From Flavobacterium tegetincola DSM 22377 (GTDB taxonomy: Bacteria; Bacteroidota; Bacteroidia; Flavobacteriales; Flavobacteriaceae): 32,711 bases of DNA. Positions within the stretch are counted from its first letter, which is position 1; every line of letters begins with the position of its first letter. Location: NCBI RefSeq assembly GCF_000425485.1, contig NZ_AUDN01000033.1, positions 1 to 32,711 of the forward strand. The letters run 5' to 3'. This document shows, one piece after another, positions 1 to 7,560 of this stretch. Under the pieces are notes generated by a model, which worked only from the letters and a program-made list of their open reading frames with translations, was not told the DNA's origin and did not search any database. Both the position numbers and the translations under genes were made by a program.

Positions 1-345
1 ATTTTACCTGTCGCTCTTGGAGAAGATGCCTACTGCCTTTTTTAAGATATCACGTTCTAGCGTTACTTCTCGTAATTCCTTCCTCAATGCCTTAAGTTCT
101 TGTTCCTCTGGCGAGACGTCTCGCTTCTTAGAGAAATCACCTGATTTAGCTTCATATTCACGTCTCCAACGACGCAGCATATTGCCATTCAAGCCATACT
201 CATCACTTACTTCCTGTACTTTTCGTCCCGAATTTAATAGTTCAACCAACATAACCTTAAATTCTTGTTCATAAACTTTTGCCATAATTCAAATATACTA
301 TTTTATGGGCTCAATAAATTCGTCTCAGCAAAGGTAGACACTCCA
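1..345 (-). mobile_element. IS3-family insertion sequence, left copy, partial
   Basis: This is the 5' part of an IS reading leftwards out of the window. Its terminus on the minus strand starts TGGAGTGTCTACC at 345; the TG...CA end fits IS3-family elements. The boundary was found by comparison with the right-edge copy: the two are identical inward from TGGAGTG and diverge immediately outside it. The terminus lies directly before codon 2 of ssb. The other end and the target duplication are outside the window. Confidence 0.85.
4..285 (-). CDS. IS3-family transposase OrfA (left IS copy)
   Basis: A 93-residue OrfA of an IS3-family element, the DNA-binding half of the transposase. Residues 1-50 form a helix-turn-helix of the HTH_Tnp_1 type, with the motif LNGNMLRRWRREYE. 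Residues 58-85 form a leucine-zipper-like coiled coil (EEQELKALRKELREV) of the kind used for multimerisation. Near the 3' end the minus strand reads A AAA AAG (37-43), the classical IS3 slippery heptamer, so OrfB is probably made as an OrfAB fusion by -1 frameshifting. The stop TAA is at 4-6. OrfB lies off the left edge and cannot be checked. The start ATG (283-285) is 60 bases inside the IS terminus at 345. The first 95 bases of the IS are identical to the copy at the right edge. Confidence 0.9.
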   Translation of the reverse strand: MAKVYEQEFKVMLVELLNSGRKVQEVSDEYGLNGNMLRRWRREYEAKSGDFSKKRDVSPEEQELKALRKELREVTLERDILKKAVGIFSKSDR

Positions 346-735
346 AACATCATCGGAAGATTAACAAAGGATGCGGAAGTACACAGAACCGCGCAAGACA
401 AGCAAGTAGTGAATTTTTCTCTAGCCATCAATGATAGCTACAAAAATAAACAAGGCGAACGTGTAGAGCAAACAAGCTATTTTGATTGCTCCTACTGGAT
501 AAGTCCAAATGTTGCAAAAATACTCACCAAAGGCGCTTTAGTTGAGCTTACAGGTAGAGTAAGTGCAAGAGCCTGGACAGCTAGTAGCGGAGAATTAAAA
601 TCACGTTTGACTTTTCATACTTCGACTATAAAATTGCACGGAGGCAGTAAGAAAATTGAATTTACACAAGGGTTTACAGAGCAGGATAATACAAAGATCA
701 TCACACCAGAACCTGCTGAGGATTTACCCTTTTAA
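265..735 (+). CDS. ssb: Single-stranded DNA-binding protein, 5' end replaced by IS
   Basis: An OB-fold SSB of the type carried by Bacteroidota conjugative elements, where it would protect single-stranded DNA during transfer and replication. Native sequence begins at 346 (NIIGRLTKDAEVHR); relatives start with Met directly before this Asn, so only the start codon and the upstream signals were lost. The rest looks complete: the OB-fold core with VVNFSLAINDSYKN, YFDCSYWIS and LVELTGRVSARAW, and the acidic C-terminal tail ending DLPF that recruits partner proteins. The frame stays open back into the IS to a TTG at 265, antisense to OrfA, giving 27 extra residues. No good ribosome binding site is visible there, so expression is doubtful unless the IS supplies a promoter and start. 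It lies 45 bases upstream of the DUF932 gene, probably the same original operon. Confidence 0.85.
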   Translation: MFINFCHNSNILFYGLNKFVSAKVDTPNIIGRLTKDAEVHRTAQDKQVVNFSLAINDSYKNKQGERVEQTSYFDCSYWISPNVAKILTKGALVELTGRVSARAWTASSGELKSRLTFHTSTIKLHGGSKKIEFTQGFTEQDNTKIITPEPAEDLPF

Positions 736-780
736 CTCTAAACATATAATAATTTTTTCAACTTTTAAAATTTTAATATC

Positions 781-1854
781 ATGGCACACAATTTAAATTT
801 CAACGAAAGAACGGGACGTTATTCATTTTTTAGCGTACAACAAAAAGCTTGGCACGGTTTAGGTCAAATAGTATCAGACTATCCGACAAGTGCAGAAGCT
901 ATTAACAACGCAGGACTTGACTATGAAGTTATAAAAAGTCCTCTTTATTCCAAGGTATCAAACATAATTGATCCTACTGACAGTTTAGAAATTAGGGACA
1001 ATGAACTAAAAGTGCCTAATTATTTTGCTACTACCCGTACCGATAACAATACTGTTTTGGGTGTAGTCGGTAAAGAGTATCATATTGTACAAAATCGTGA
1101 AGCATTTCGTTTCTTTGATGCTATTGTAGGTGGTACAGATGGAATTATGTACGAGACTGCAGGCGCTTTAGGAAATGGAGAACGCATTTTTATTACAGCA
1201 AAATTACCTGACTATATTCGTGTGGGTACTGGTGATGATGTTACAGAAAAATATATTTTCCTCACTACTTCACACGATGGTAGCGGAAGTATTACGGCAG
1301 CTTTTACACCTGTTAGAATTGTATGCCAAAATACACTAAACGCTTCACTTCGAAATATGAGCAACGTGGTACGCATCCGCCATACTTCGGGAGCAAAACA
1401 ACGTTTGGAGAATGCGCATAAAGTAATGGGATTAGCAAACGAATTTAGTAATCAACTAGAGGGAATTTTTAATGAATGGTCAAAAGTAAGAGTAAAGGAC
1501 AACGAGGTTAAAAAATTGATACAATTAGCACTATGTCCCAACAAGGAAACCTTACAGCATATTAAAAACGGAAATGAGGAAGAAATATCAACCGTTTTTA
1601 AAAATACGGTTGAGGATGCCTTTGCCTATGCTATGACGAGCGACTCACAACAAATGGAAACGACAAAAGGCACTTTGTTTGGAGCTTATAACGCAGTTAC
1701 AGGCTACTACCAAAATGTACGTAGCTATAAGAACAATGAAGCAAAATTACAATCTATTATTTTGGGAGGTACTGCACAATCAAAATCGCAAAAGGCTTTT
1801 GAAATCTGTACCTCATTTCAAAAAAATGGTACTGACGTTTTCAACTTCAATTAA
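781..1854 (+). CDS. DUF932 domain protein (phage/plasmid-like protein, TIGR03299 type)
   Basis: A 357-residue protein of the DUF932 family, which is common on phages, plasmids and conjugative transposons of Bacteroidota and often sits beside ssb. Its biochemical role is not established. Family-like segments include QQKAWHGLG near residue 21, YHIVQNREAFRFFD around residue 100, a central LTTSHDGSGSITAAFTPVR block around residue 165, and VRIRHTSGAKQRLENAH just after residue 195. No signal peptide or membrane segment is visible, so it should be cytoplasmic. The start ATG at 781 follows an A/T-rich leader typical of Bacteroidota and is the first Met of the frame. A strong hairpin 18 bases past the stop ends the transcript. 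The length looks normal and the frame is intact. Confidence 0.9.
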   Translation: MAHNLNFNERTGRYSFFSVQQKAWHGLGQIVSDYPTSAEAINNAGLDYEVIKSPLYSKVSNIIDPTDSLEIRDNELKVPNYFATTRTDNNTVLGVVGKEYHIVQNREAFRFFDAIVGGTDGIMYETAGALGNGERIFITAKLPDYIRVGTGDDVTEKYIFLTTSHDGSGSITAAFTPVRIVCQNTLNASLRNMSNVVRIRHTSGAKQRLENAHKVMGLANEFSNQLEGIFNEWSKVRVKDNEVKKLIQLALCPNKETLQHIKNGNEEEISTVFKNTVEDAFAYAMTSDSQQMETTKGTLFGAYNAVTGYYQNVRSYKNNEAKLQSIILGGTAQSKSQKAFEICTSFQKNGTDVFNFN

Positions 1855-1871
1855 AAAGGCTTTAAAATTAA

Positions 1872-1905
1872 AGGCGACTACTCACAAAAGTAGTCGCCTA
1901 TTTTA
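1872..1905 (+). terminator. Terminator after the DUF932 gene
   Basis: Perfect 11-bp stem AGGCGACTACT (1872-1882) / AGTAGTCGCCT (1889-1899) with loop CACAAA, followed by the short T-rich tail ATTTTAAC. It is placed 18 bases after the stop codon at 1854. It is a good rho-independent terminator, although the T tract is short. Confidence 0.8.
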
Positions 1906-1940
1906 ACAATTTCTATTATTTTTCAGAATAAAGTTTTTTT

Positions 1941-2160
1941 CTAAATCTTAAAGATTTTAGGGCACAACCTATTCCGGTTGCATTACTTCAAAGTCTGGAT
2001 GCAAAAAGACACTCCCTTCCAATTGTCGGGAAAGTCTTTTTGCGGGAAATGATACAACCATTTTGGTAAAACAACAATCGCACAGATTCTCATTGCTCTT
2101 TATATTTTACCAAAAAGCTCGTGATTATTGGTTAGGATAGTCAGTATCCTATTTTTTTTT
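1941..2160 (+). ncRNA. Candidate structured RNA (or transfer-origin-like stem-loop block)
   Basis: There is no ORF here, but consecutive inverted repeats are found: CTAAATCTT/AAGATTTTAG (1941-1960, one bulge); CAACC/GGTTG (1965-1980); GCAAAAAGAC (2001-2010) with GTCTTTTTGC (2034-2043) plus an inner TCCC/GGGA; TTTTGGTAAAA (2061-2071) with TTTTACCAAAA (2105-2115), enclosing CAAT/ATTG; and a terminator-like hairpin at 2134-2160. It is more GC-rich than the other gaps and lies outside the DUF932 transcript, which ends at about 1905. No convincing promoter was seen. It could be a small RNA, the leader or end of another transcript, or a DNA site such as an oriT or single-strand origin of the conjugative element. 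Confidence 0.45.
2134..2160 (+). terminator. Rho-independent terminator at the end of the stem-loop block
   Basis: Stem AGGATA (2134-2139) / TATCCT (2145-2150), loop GTCAG, followed by an A and nine T residues (2152-2160). This is a textbook terminator on the plus strand. With no plus-strand gene between the terminator at 1872 and this one, it implies a non-coding transcript ending here or readthrough control. Confidence 0.75.
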
Positions 2161-2166
2161 ACTGGA

Positions 2167-2204
2167 CTTCTTTTCTTTCCACATAAGTGACAAAAGAAAA
2201 GAAG
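2167..2204. repeat. 12-bp inverted repeat, pyrimidine/purine arms
   Basis: CTTCTTTTCTTT (2167-2178) pairs exactly with AAAGAAAAGAAG (2193-2204) across a 14-base loop. It sits 19 bases past the stop of the minus-strand membrane protein gene (stop near 2223) and just after the plus-strand terminator, so it may stop transcription from either side. Function not determined. Confidence 0.5.
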
Positions 2205-2222
2205 CAAAAGAATGCCACTTTA

Positions 2223-2513
2223 TTATTTTGGATTTTGATCGTGTTTAAATGGAACTTCTTTTTGAATTAGCACTTTGTTATCTTTCTGTTGTTTTGAATA
2301 ACTCCATAATAAAAGTAGTCCAAAAATAATCAGAATATAAGCAATCCATTTTCCTGTATTTTCCAAAAATGAAATAAAGACTGATTTTTCATAACTTGAA
2401 AAACTTTCCGCTCCCAAAGGACTTCTTCTGTAAAATTTTCTTCTGTTTATCCAATAACGAATACCAAAACCACTTAGCAAAGCTAAACCACTTAAAACCA
2501 TTGTTGGATTCAT
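2223..2513 (-). CDS. Small two-TM membrane protein, conserved in Bacteroidota elements
   Basis: A 96-residue protein with a hydrophobic N-terminal segment (MVLSGLALLSGFGIRYWI), a basic loop rich in Arg/Lys/Tyr (NRRKFYRRSPLG), a second hydrophobic segment at about residues 55-70 (WIAYILIIFGLLLLWSY), and a charged tail. Similar small proteins in Bacteroidota are sometimes labelled 'molybdenum ABC transporter permease', but nothing here resembles a permease domain and that name should not be trusted. The start ATG follows an A/T-rich leader. It lies downstream of the tra operon on the same strand, separated from it by a terminator hairpin and a perfect 15-bp inverted repeat, so it is probably transcribed on its own. 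Function unknown; a membrane location is likely. Confidence 0.65.
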   Translation of the reverse strand: MNPTMVLSGLALLSGFGIRYWINRRKFYRRSPLGAESFSSYEKSVFISFLENTGKWIAYILIIFGLLLLWSYSKQQKDNKVLIQKEVPFKHDQNPK

Positions 2514-2559
2514 AATTTGATTTTTTTTTAATTTTAAATTTAGTAAAAACTACCTCATC

Positions 2560-2600
2560 AGTACGCAACTTACTATTTATAAATCAGTAAGTTGCGTACT
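2560..2600. promoter_or_regulatory. Perfect 15-bp inverted repeat upstream of the small membrane protein gene
   Basis: AGTACGCAACTTACT (2560-2574) is repeated inverted at 2586-2600 around an 11-base A/T spacer. It lies 47-87 bases upstream of the minus-strand gene that starts at 2513. The arms are more GC-rich than the surroundings. A dimeric regulator's operator or an attenuator hairpin are both possible. On the minus strand a short GTTTTTAC follows 9 bases later, so weak terminator activity cannot be excluded. Confidence 0.5.
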
Positions 2601-2638
2601 TATTTATAAACAGGAAAAAACACACTGTAATATACCCA

Positions 2639-2679
2639 ACAAAAATAGGCTATATCACAAGTCGTGAAACAGCCTATTT
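2639..2679 (-). terminator. Terminator of the tra operon
   Basis: On the minus strand, stem AAATAGGCT/AGCCTATTT (plus-strand arms 2643-2651 and 2671-2679) encloses a smaller TCAC/GTGA helix and runs into five T residues. It lies about 70 bases past the traN stop and is the end of the tra transcript. Confidence 0.7.
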
Positions 2680-2747
2680 GCCCATTATTATATTTTGAAT
2701 ACTATGAGAGGATTATCCTCAAATACCTCCTTTATAAAGAACCAATT

Positions 2748-3650
2748 TTAATTATGAAACTTCCTGTCTTTTATCAGTATTGCTTTGAGTAAATCTGAAT
2801 TTTTAAGTTTTATCAACTGATGTCTCGCTCCGTTTTTCTCATAAATTTCTATCAGGAGTACTTTGTCATCGGCAATAGTAAATTGATCCAATAAAAATAT
2901 ATTTCGCTCTACCGTTTTACCTTTAATTTCGTCCAATGGTTTGTAAATTCTTAGTGGATTAAACGTCATTTCTTGTATAACCGTACGTTTGGCTAGCTTT
3001 TTATCAACTACTTTGAAAGTAACAAAATCGACATGGAAAGAGACATAACTACAATTAGTAACTTGAGTATGGAAATAGAACTTGCCATCATCTACATAGA
3101 TTCCTTTTAACATGAACTCGACACCATAACTTCTAGCACCCTTATTCTTTATTAAACGTTTGTCTTTTTTGTATATCGTTCCCATTAAATCGTCTACCAG
3201 TGAAGGTGAATTTTTTCCGAGTTCCTCAAATAGGACATCATTTCTATGCTCTCTATTTATCCCTTTCTGCATTTCTAAAAGATTATAATTCATATCCACA
3301 GGACTAGAATTGTAGAGGACATTGAAATTATAAAAATGCCCGTCTTCGGTAATTACAGAAAAGTTTGTTTCCTCATCGAAATTACGGACTGAAGCTTTTA
3401 CTCTTAATACATTTTCTGCATCTTCTGCTTTGCTTGCAATCAAATAGTCACTTCCTAAATCTACGTATCGTATTGCAGAAGGAAAGAGTAGATGCGACGT
3501 TTTACTATAAGTTACCTCTATCGGGTACGGATCTATTTTTTCTAAGTACAATTTTTGGGCATTAGTAACAGTCACTTGCCCTTGTGATTCCATACTGTAT
3601 CCTAAAAATAAGACCAGTACTATTACCATATTTTTTTTTATAGTTTTCAT
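2748..3650 (-). CDS. traN: Conjugative transposon protein TraN (DUF4138)
   Basis: A 300-residue exported protein of the Bacteroides conjugative transposon TraN family, a structural part of the type IV secretion apparatus considered VirB9-like and assembled with TraM at the envelope. It has an N-terminal signal peptide (basic start MKTIKKN, then VIVLVLFLGY, with cleavage likely near residue 25 before QVTV). A beta-rich body follows, with the family-like segments LLFPSAIRYVDLGSDYLIA (about residues 54-72) and TFNPLRIYKPLDEIKGK (about residues 229-245). The length and frame look normal. It is the last gene of the tra operon here: traM ends 27 bases upstream, and the operon terminator follows. 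traO, traP and traQ, which usually come next, are absent. Confidence 0.92.
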   Translation of the reverse strand: MKTIKKNMVIVLVLFLGYSMESQGQVTVTNAQKLYLEKIDPYPIEVTYSKTSHLLFPSAIRYVDLGSDYLIASKAEDAENVLRVKASVRNFDEETNFSVITEDGHFYNFNVLYNSSPVDMNYNLLEMQKGINREHRNDVLFEELGKNSPSLVDDLMGTIYKKDKRLIKNKGARSYGVEFMLKGIYVDDGKFYFHTQVTNCSYVSFHVDFVTFKVVDKKLAKRTVIQEMTFNPLRIYKPLDEIKGKTVERNIFLLDQFTIADDKVLLIEIYEKNGARHQLIKLKNSDLLKAILIKDRKFHN

Positions 3651-3677
3651 ATTTAAATTTTTTATTAAAGTGAATAA

Positions 3678-4979
3678 TTATTTTTTTGACACTAGAAACA
3701 CTTGAAAGCCTGCCTTCAAAGTGACTTTTGGAGTTTTCATTTTTTTTGAAAAATAACCTGAAATGCCTTGCACAAGGCCACGGCTCAAATCGCCAGCTAT
3801 CTGCTGTCCTGGGGAACTTGAAAGCATAATACTGCTTCCTGAAGTTTGTCCCATATTGGCAGCCATTTCTTTCACAGCGCTCATTTCGGGAGAATAGGGC
3901 ACAAATAATCCTTGTTGTCCATCTAATCCATAGATAGTAAGATCAACAGGGAGGATAGTACCATCCAACTCAATAGAAGTAATTTTCATTTGGAGCCTTC
4001 CTTGATTAAATTTTGAATTTGCCGTCAACACCGTTCCTTGCGGAATAATATGATTTTGCATTTTGGCAGGCTCTAATAAACGTAAACGAACACTACTTTC
4101 CACTGATACTAACTGTGTGGTTTGGATAACTGCTCGAATACTATTTTTGAGCTGTGTCTCCTTTTCGATTTTCCCTGCAGTGTAAAATCCTCGATTACGA
4201 CTTTCGCTCCAATTCGATATAAATGAACTGTCAGGAAGATCTCTATTCAATGACGAAACAGCATTTTTTCGAGCAGGAATAAATGAAATAAAAGATTCCT
4301 TTTCGGTTGAAGCAATAGAAACAGCCATTGTTTTTTCATTTAATTGTTCCGTTGAAGTCTTATTGACTGGCAAATATTTAGCCGCCATTTGATATGACTT
4401 CTCCATTAACTCCAATTGATTGTCAACAATATTGGTAGGTGTTTCTTCTTTTCTTGCTAACTCTTTTTTCACCTCATCTAATTGTTTGCGCAATTCTTGC
4501 GTTTCAGAGTTATCCTTATTATAAAAGCTACCTAATGTATTTTGTGCATTGCGATAACTATTCAGCGAAGTATTAGTATTGGTTTCTTTTTCTGTTTCAG
4601 GAACATCTTGCAATGATTCTTCTGTACTCCCCTCATTCCAGTAATCAGAAAGAGAGGTTAGCGCATTTTGTTTTTCTCGATTTTTTTGTTCCACTATTTC
4701 CTGTTCATAGGCTTTTTGTTTATCATTCTGTAAACCGATAGTAGAAGCCTGAGGAACGGAATCATTGAGACCTACATCTTCTATCATTCTTATATTTTCC
4801 GATGGTTTGAATAGTAGATACATACAACCAAGAAATACTATACCCATCAACGCAAACAGGATTGGCTTTTTAAATTTTTCTACATTATTATCTGAAGATT
4901 CTCGCGCTATATCTGTACTTTTATCTAAGCTACCATCCGTAACCAAGACCGTATTTTTTTTGTTTTCACTTTCTTTCAT
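3678..4979 (-). CDS. traM: Conjugative transposon protein TraM (VirB10-like)
   Basis: A 433-residue TraM protein, the VirB10-like component thought to span the periplasm and link inner- and outer-membrane parts of the secretion channel. There is a cytoplasmic N-terminus of about 40 residues, one membrane helix at about 39-58 (PILFALMGIVFLGCMYLLF), and a long polar Glu/Gln/Asn-rich stretch with coiled-coil character (ETQELRKQLDEVKKELARKE). The conserved C-terminal domain has IIPQGTVLTA, ITSIELDGTILPVDLTIYG and a Gly/Ser-rich loop before GLVQGISGYFSKKMK. The start overlaps the end of traL by 14 bases, indicating translational coupling. The frame is intact and the length is usual for the family. 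Confidence 0.93.
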   Translation of the reverse strand: MKESENKKNTVLVTDGSLDKSTDIARESSDNNVEKFKKPILFALMGIVFLGCMYLLFKPSENIRMIEDVGLNDSVPQASTIGLQNDKQKAYEQEIVEQKNREKQNALTSLSDYWNEGSTEESLQDVPETEKETNTNTSLNSYRNAQNTLGSFYNKDNSETQELRKQLDEVKKELARKEETPTNIVDNQLELMEKSYQMAAKYLPVNKTSTEQLNEKTMAVSIASTEKESFISFIPARKNAVSSLNRDLPDSSFISNWSESRNRGFYTAGKIEKETQLKNSIRAVIQTTQLVSVESSVRLRLLEPAKMQNHIIPQGTVLTANSKFNQGRLQMKITSIELDGTILPVDLTIYGLDGQQGLFVPYSPEMSAVKEMAANMGQTSGSSIMLSSSPGQQIAGDLSRGLVQGISGYFSKKMKTPKVTLKAGFQVFLVSKK

Positions 4980-5253
4980 GTTTTCTGTTTTTTATAATTA
5001 ACAACAAGGAATCCCGTAGCGATGCTGTGGATTCGTTCTTTTTGAGAAGAGCGTTTTCAATACGCTCCTCATCCAGCTTACTGCTGTGTTTTCCGGTTTC
5101 AAACCAAACGCTAAGTATAACAACTACAGTAAGAATCAAATAACTGATAAAAGAATACAGAATGTACTTGTACTGTTTTTGAAGAGGAAGTGCTCTCCAG
5201 CGTACATCAATCTTTATTAACCATAAGTCAATATTTGTTCGAAGATTTTCCAT
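4966..5253 (-). CDS. traL: Conjugative transposon protein TraL
   Basis: A 95-residue small inner-membrane protein in the canonical traL position between traK and traM. It has a charged N-terminal part, one membrane helix at about residues 30-50 (YILYSFISYLILTVVVILSV), then a charged helical tail. Sequence alone would be weak evidence, and the call rests on size, topology and gene order. Its exact role in the transfer apparatus is not known. It overlaps traM by 14 bases and follows traK after 11 bases. The start is an ATG at 5253. Confidence 0.8.
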   Translation of the reverse strand: MENLRTNIDLWLIKIDVRWRALPLQKQYKYILYSFISYLILTVVVILSVWFETGKHSSKLDEERIENALLKKNESTASLRDSLLLIIKNRKHERK

Positions 5254-5264
5254 CTTGGTTTATT

Positions 5265-5888
5265 TTAACGTTCAATAATTTCTAGATCATTATTCTGCAG
5301 TACAGTAAACTTTTCTATATTGAAGCCTTGCGGATTATTATCCGAACGAACGGAATTCACAAGGTAACACGAGGTAACTAGATTACGTTTGGTTACATTA
5401 CTAGAGCGAATGATGAACTGCTTAGCATAAGTTTTTACAGCATAAGGATAGGTTTCAAAGTTGCATATCACACTATCTACTTCAAGGCGTTGTTGCACAT
5501 TACCTGAAATAATCCGATTGTAATACCCCTTTTCAGCTAAGTCTTTGTAATAATCAAAAGCGCTTTTGTCTGCTAGATTAAATGCTCTTTTCATATTATT
5601 TTCTATAGCACTCTTGTCTGGTGCCAGTGTAAAGAAAAGCTCATGAAATCGACGTATGTGTTCCCGAGCTTCTACAGGACGATTGATTGAAGCGTCTTGC
5701 GCCAGCGCTAGCATTAATGATTTACCATTATCCAACACATAAACCTTTTGACGCTGCAATTCTGCAAACCGATACGATTCCCAAATTGCATATCCTGCTA
5801 CTCCAACACAGAGTACTGCAAATACTATGGCATACAGTCTGATTTGTTTAAAGCTATTTTCGATATTTCTTAATGTTTTAAATTCCAT
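5265..5888 (-). CDS. traK: Conjugative transposon protein TraK
   Basis: A 207-residue TraK protein, regarded as the VirB8-like bitopic component of the Bacteroidota transfer apparatus. The start MEFKTLRNIENSFKQIRLYA, a membrane helix at about residues 19-34 (AIVFAVLCVGVAGYAIW), and the periplasmic domain with REHIRRFHELFFTLAPD (about 79-95) and FDYYKDLAEKGYYNRIISGN (about 115-134) are typical. The frame is intact. It sits 21 bases after traJ and 11 before traL. Confidence 0.93.
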   Translation of the reverse strand: MEFKTLRNIENSFKQIRLYAIVFAVLCVGVAGYAIWESYRFAELQRQKVYVLDNGKSLMLALAQDASINRPVEAREHIRRFHELFFTLAPDKSAIENNMKRAFNLADKSAFDYYKDLAEKGYYNRIISGNVQQRLEVDSVICNFETYPYAVKTYAKQFIIRSSNVTKRNLVTSCYLVNSVRSDNNPQGFNIEKFTVLQNNDLEIIER

Positions 5889-5909
5889 TTTACTTTACTA
5901 TTTAAATTG

Positions 5910-6902
5910 TTATTTCATTAATCTACCCCCAATATTTCCAGTAACTGCTCCCGTACCAGCTCCTACAATATTTCCAGTTTTAGCGCTAGTTTGATTTATA
6001 TTACGAACAAAGTTTCCTGCTCCCCCTGCCTGAATAATCCACCCAGTCACTGTAGGAATTGTAAAATATCCAATGATGCCAATAATCATAAAGATGATAT
6101 ACACCGTACTGGATGAATCTGGAATAAAATTAGGATCGGATAAACTGTCAATATCCTTTTGCAGTATTAACGATTGGATCTTGGACAACATCGAGCTGAA
6201 AAGGTCAGACACAGGCAGCCAGAGATACACACTAATGTATCGAGTAAACCACTGTGTTAAGGTGGACTGAAACCCATCCCAAACCGAAATTGCAAATGCT
6301 ATTGGGCCTAAAATTGATAGCACAATCAAGAAGAAAGTTCGTATCGTGTCAATGACCAGTGCAGCAGCTTGAAAAAGCACTTCTAAAAATTCTCGAAAAC
6401 TATCGCGAATCATTTTCTTGATACTATACATTTCTCTTTCAATATACATACCCGATATTGTTGCTAAATCGGAAGGCGTCCATCCTAATTCATCCAATTT
6501 CTTATCAAATTCTTCATCCGATGCTAAATAGGCAGTCTCAGGATTTCGAAGCATAGCCTCTCTTTCCAGTTGGTCTTTCTGCTGTTGTAAAACATTCAAA
6601 TCCAAAACTTGATTTTCTAATATGCTATGTGTTCCTTGTACTATTGGACTAAGTACCCCATTTAGTGTTCCTAAAACAATCGTTGGAAAAAACATGATGC
6701 AGAGTCCTAAAGCAAAAGGTCTAAGTAGCGGAAATACATCTATCGGTTCTGCGCTACTTAGTGCCTGCCAAACTTTTAATGCAACATAAAACAAAGCACC
6801 CAATCCAGCTAAACCTTTTGCTACTGCTGCCATATCAGCTGATAGTGGCAACATCTCGTCATAGAGCGAACGTAGTACTTGGTGTAGATTACTAAATTCC
6901 AT
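5910..6902 (-). CDS. traJ: Conjugative transposon protein TraJ (VirB6-like)
   Basis: A polytopic inner-membrane protein of 330 residues, in the role of VirB6/TrbL in the channel. Hydrophobic segments occur near residues 24-43 (VAKGLAGLGALFYVALKVW), 58-80 (LLRPFALGLCIMFFPTIVLG), 190-215 (FFLIVLSILGPIAFAISVW) and 270-290 (YIIFMIIGIIGYFTIPTVTG), plus a Gly/Ala-rich C-terminus. I place the start at the ATG at 6902 (MEFSNLHQ), two bases after the traI stop. The frame is also open to a TTG at 6911 that overlaps traI, but the ATG gives the family-like N-terminus. The frame is intact. Confidence 0.92.
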   Translation of the reverse strand: MEFSNLHQVLRSLYDEMLPLSADMAAVAKGLAGLGALFYVALKVWQALSSAEPIDVFPLLRPFALGLCIMFFPTIVLGTLNGVLSPIVQGTHSILENQVLDLNVLQQQKDQLEREAMLRNPETAYLASDEEFDKKLDELGWTPSDLATISGMYIEREMYSIKKMIRDSFREFLEVLFQAAALVIDTIRTFFLIVLSILGPIAFAISVWDGFQSTLTQWFTRYISVYLWLPVSDLFSSMLSKIQSLILQKDIDSLSDPNFIPDSSSTVYIIFMIIGIIGYFTIPTVTGWIIQAGGAGNFVRNINQTSAKTGNIVGAGTGAVTGNIGGRLMK

Positions 6903-6904
6903 GA

Positions 6905-7537
6905 TTACCAATATTTTTGGTTAGCAGTTCCATAAAGCTCCAATACCCTTCTACTACTGTTTGCTTTCTTAGCTCGCAGATAACTAACCGAAATATTTTT
7001 ATTGGTAAAATAACGAACCAAATTGTGGTACTCTTTTACTTTTAGATAAACACGATCAATAATATCCATTCGCTCCTTATCAGTAAGCGACAAGCTGGAA
7101 GTGCTTACAATTTGCTTTAGCTCTTTCAGAAGTTCGGTACTTTCATTTAACAATATGGAATACCCATTAGCAATAGCCGTTAATTCTTGTTCATTAAAAT
7201 TAGGATCGTTCAACATTTTCCCAAAATTACTTACATACATCTCAGAGACATCACCAACAAGTAATACGGTCTGCTGTACTTTTCGAGCATCCTTTACTAG
7301 GTTATTTACAGCCTTTAGCTTGTCATAATATTCTTTTCCTTGATTATATACTTTTTGGACTTCTTTAAAGTTGTTAATCATATTGGTTGCTGTGGTTGAA
7401 GTTTGTATAATCTGTCTCGCTGAATTGACTATTCCTTGAGCCAAATTGGTTGGATCTGTTACCACCCACTGTGCTTTAGCAGTCGGCATGACAGCAAATA
7501 AAATTACCATGCACACCATAATTTTTAAATTTTTCAT
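6905..7537 (-). CDS. traI: Conjugative transposon protein TraI (DUF4141)
   Basis: A 210-residue exported protein in the traI position between traG and traJ. A signal peptide is clear (MKNLKIMVCMVILFAVMPTA, then KAQWVVTDPTN), with cleavage near residue 22. The mature part is mostly helical, with QGIVNSARQIIQTSTTATNM and a conserved-looking C-terminal YFTNKNISVSYLRAKKANSS. The shape resembles VirB5-type proteins, but that equivalence is inference. This is not the relaxase that carries the name TraI in Proteobacteria. traH is absent, as in many elements of this type. Confidence 0.9.
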   Translation of the reverse strand: MKNLKIMVCMVILFAVMPTAKAQWVVTDPTNLAQGIVNSARQIIQTSTTATNMINNFKEVQKVYNQGKEYYDKLKAVNNLVKDARKVQQTVLLVGDVSEMYVSNFGKMLNDPNFNEQELTAIANGYSILLNESTELLKELKQIVSTSSLSLTDKERMDIIDRVYLKVKEYHNLVRYFTNKNISVSYLRAKKANSSRRVLELYGTANQKYW

Positions 7538-7560
7538 TTTTATTCGTTTTTAAATTTTTA

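Noticed and set aside
1679..1906. 75-codon frame overlapping the end of the DUF932 gene
   Set aside because: It lies out of frame inside a well-supported gene and runs through its terminator.
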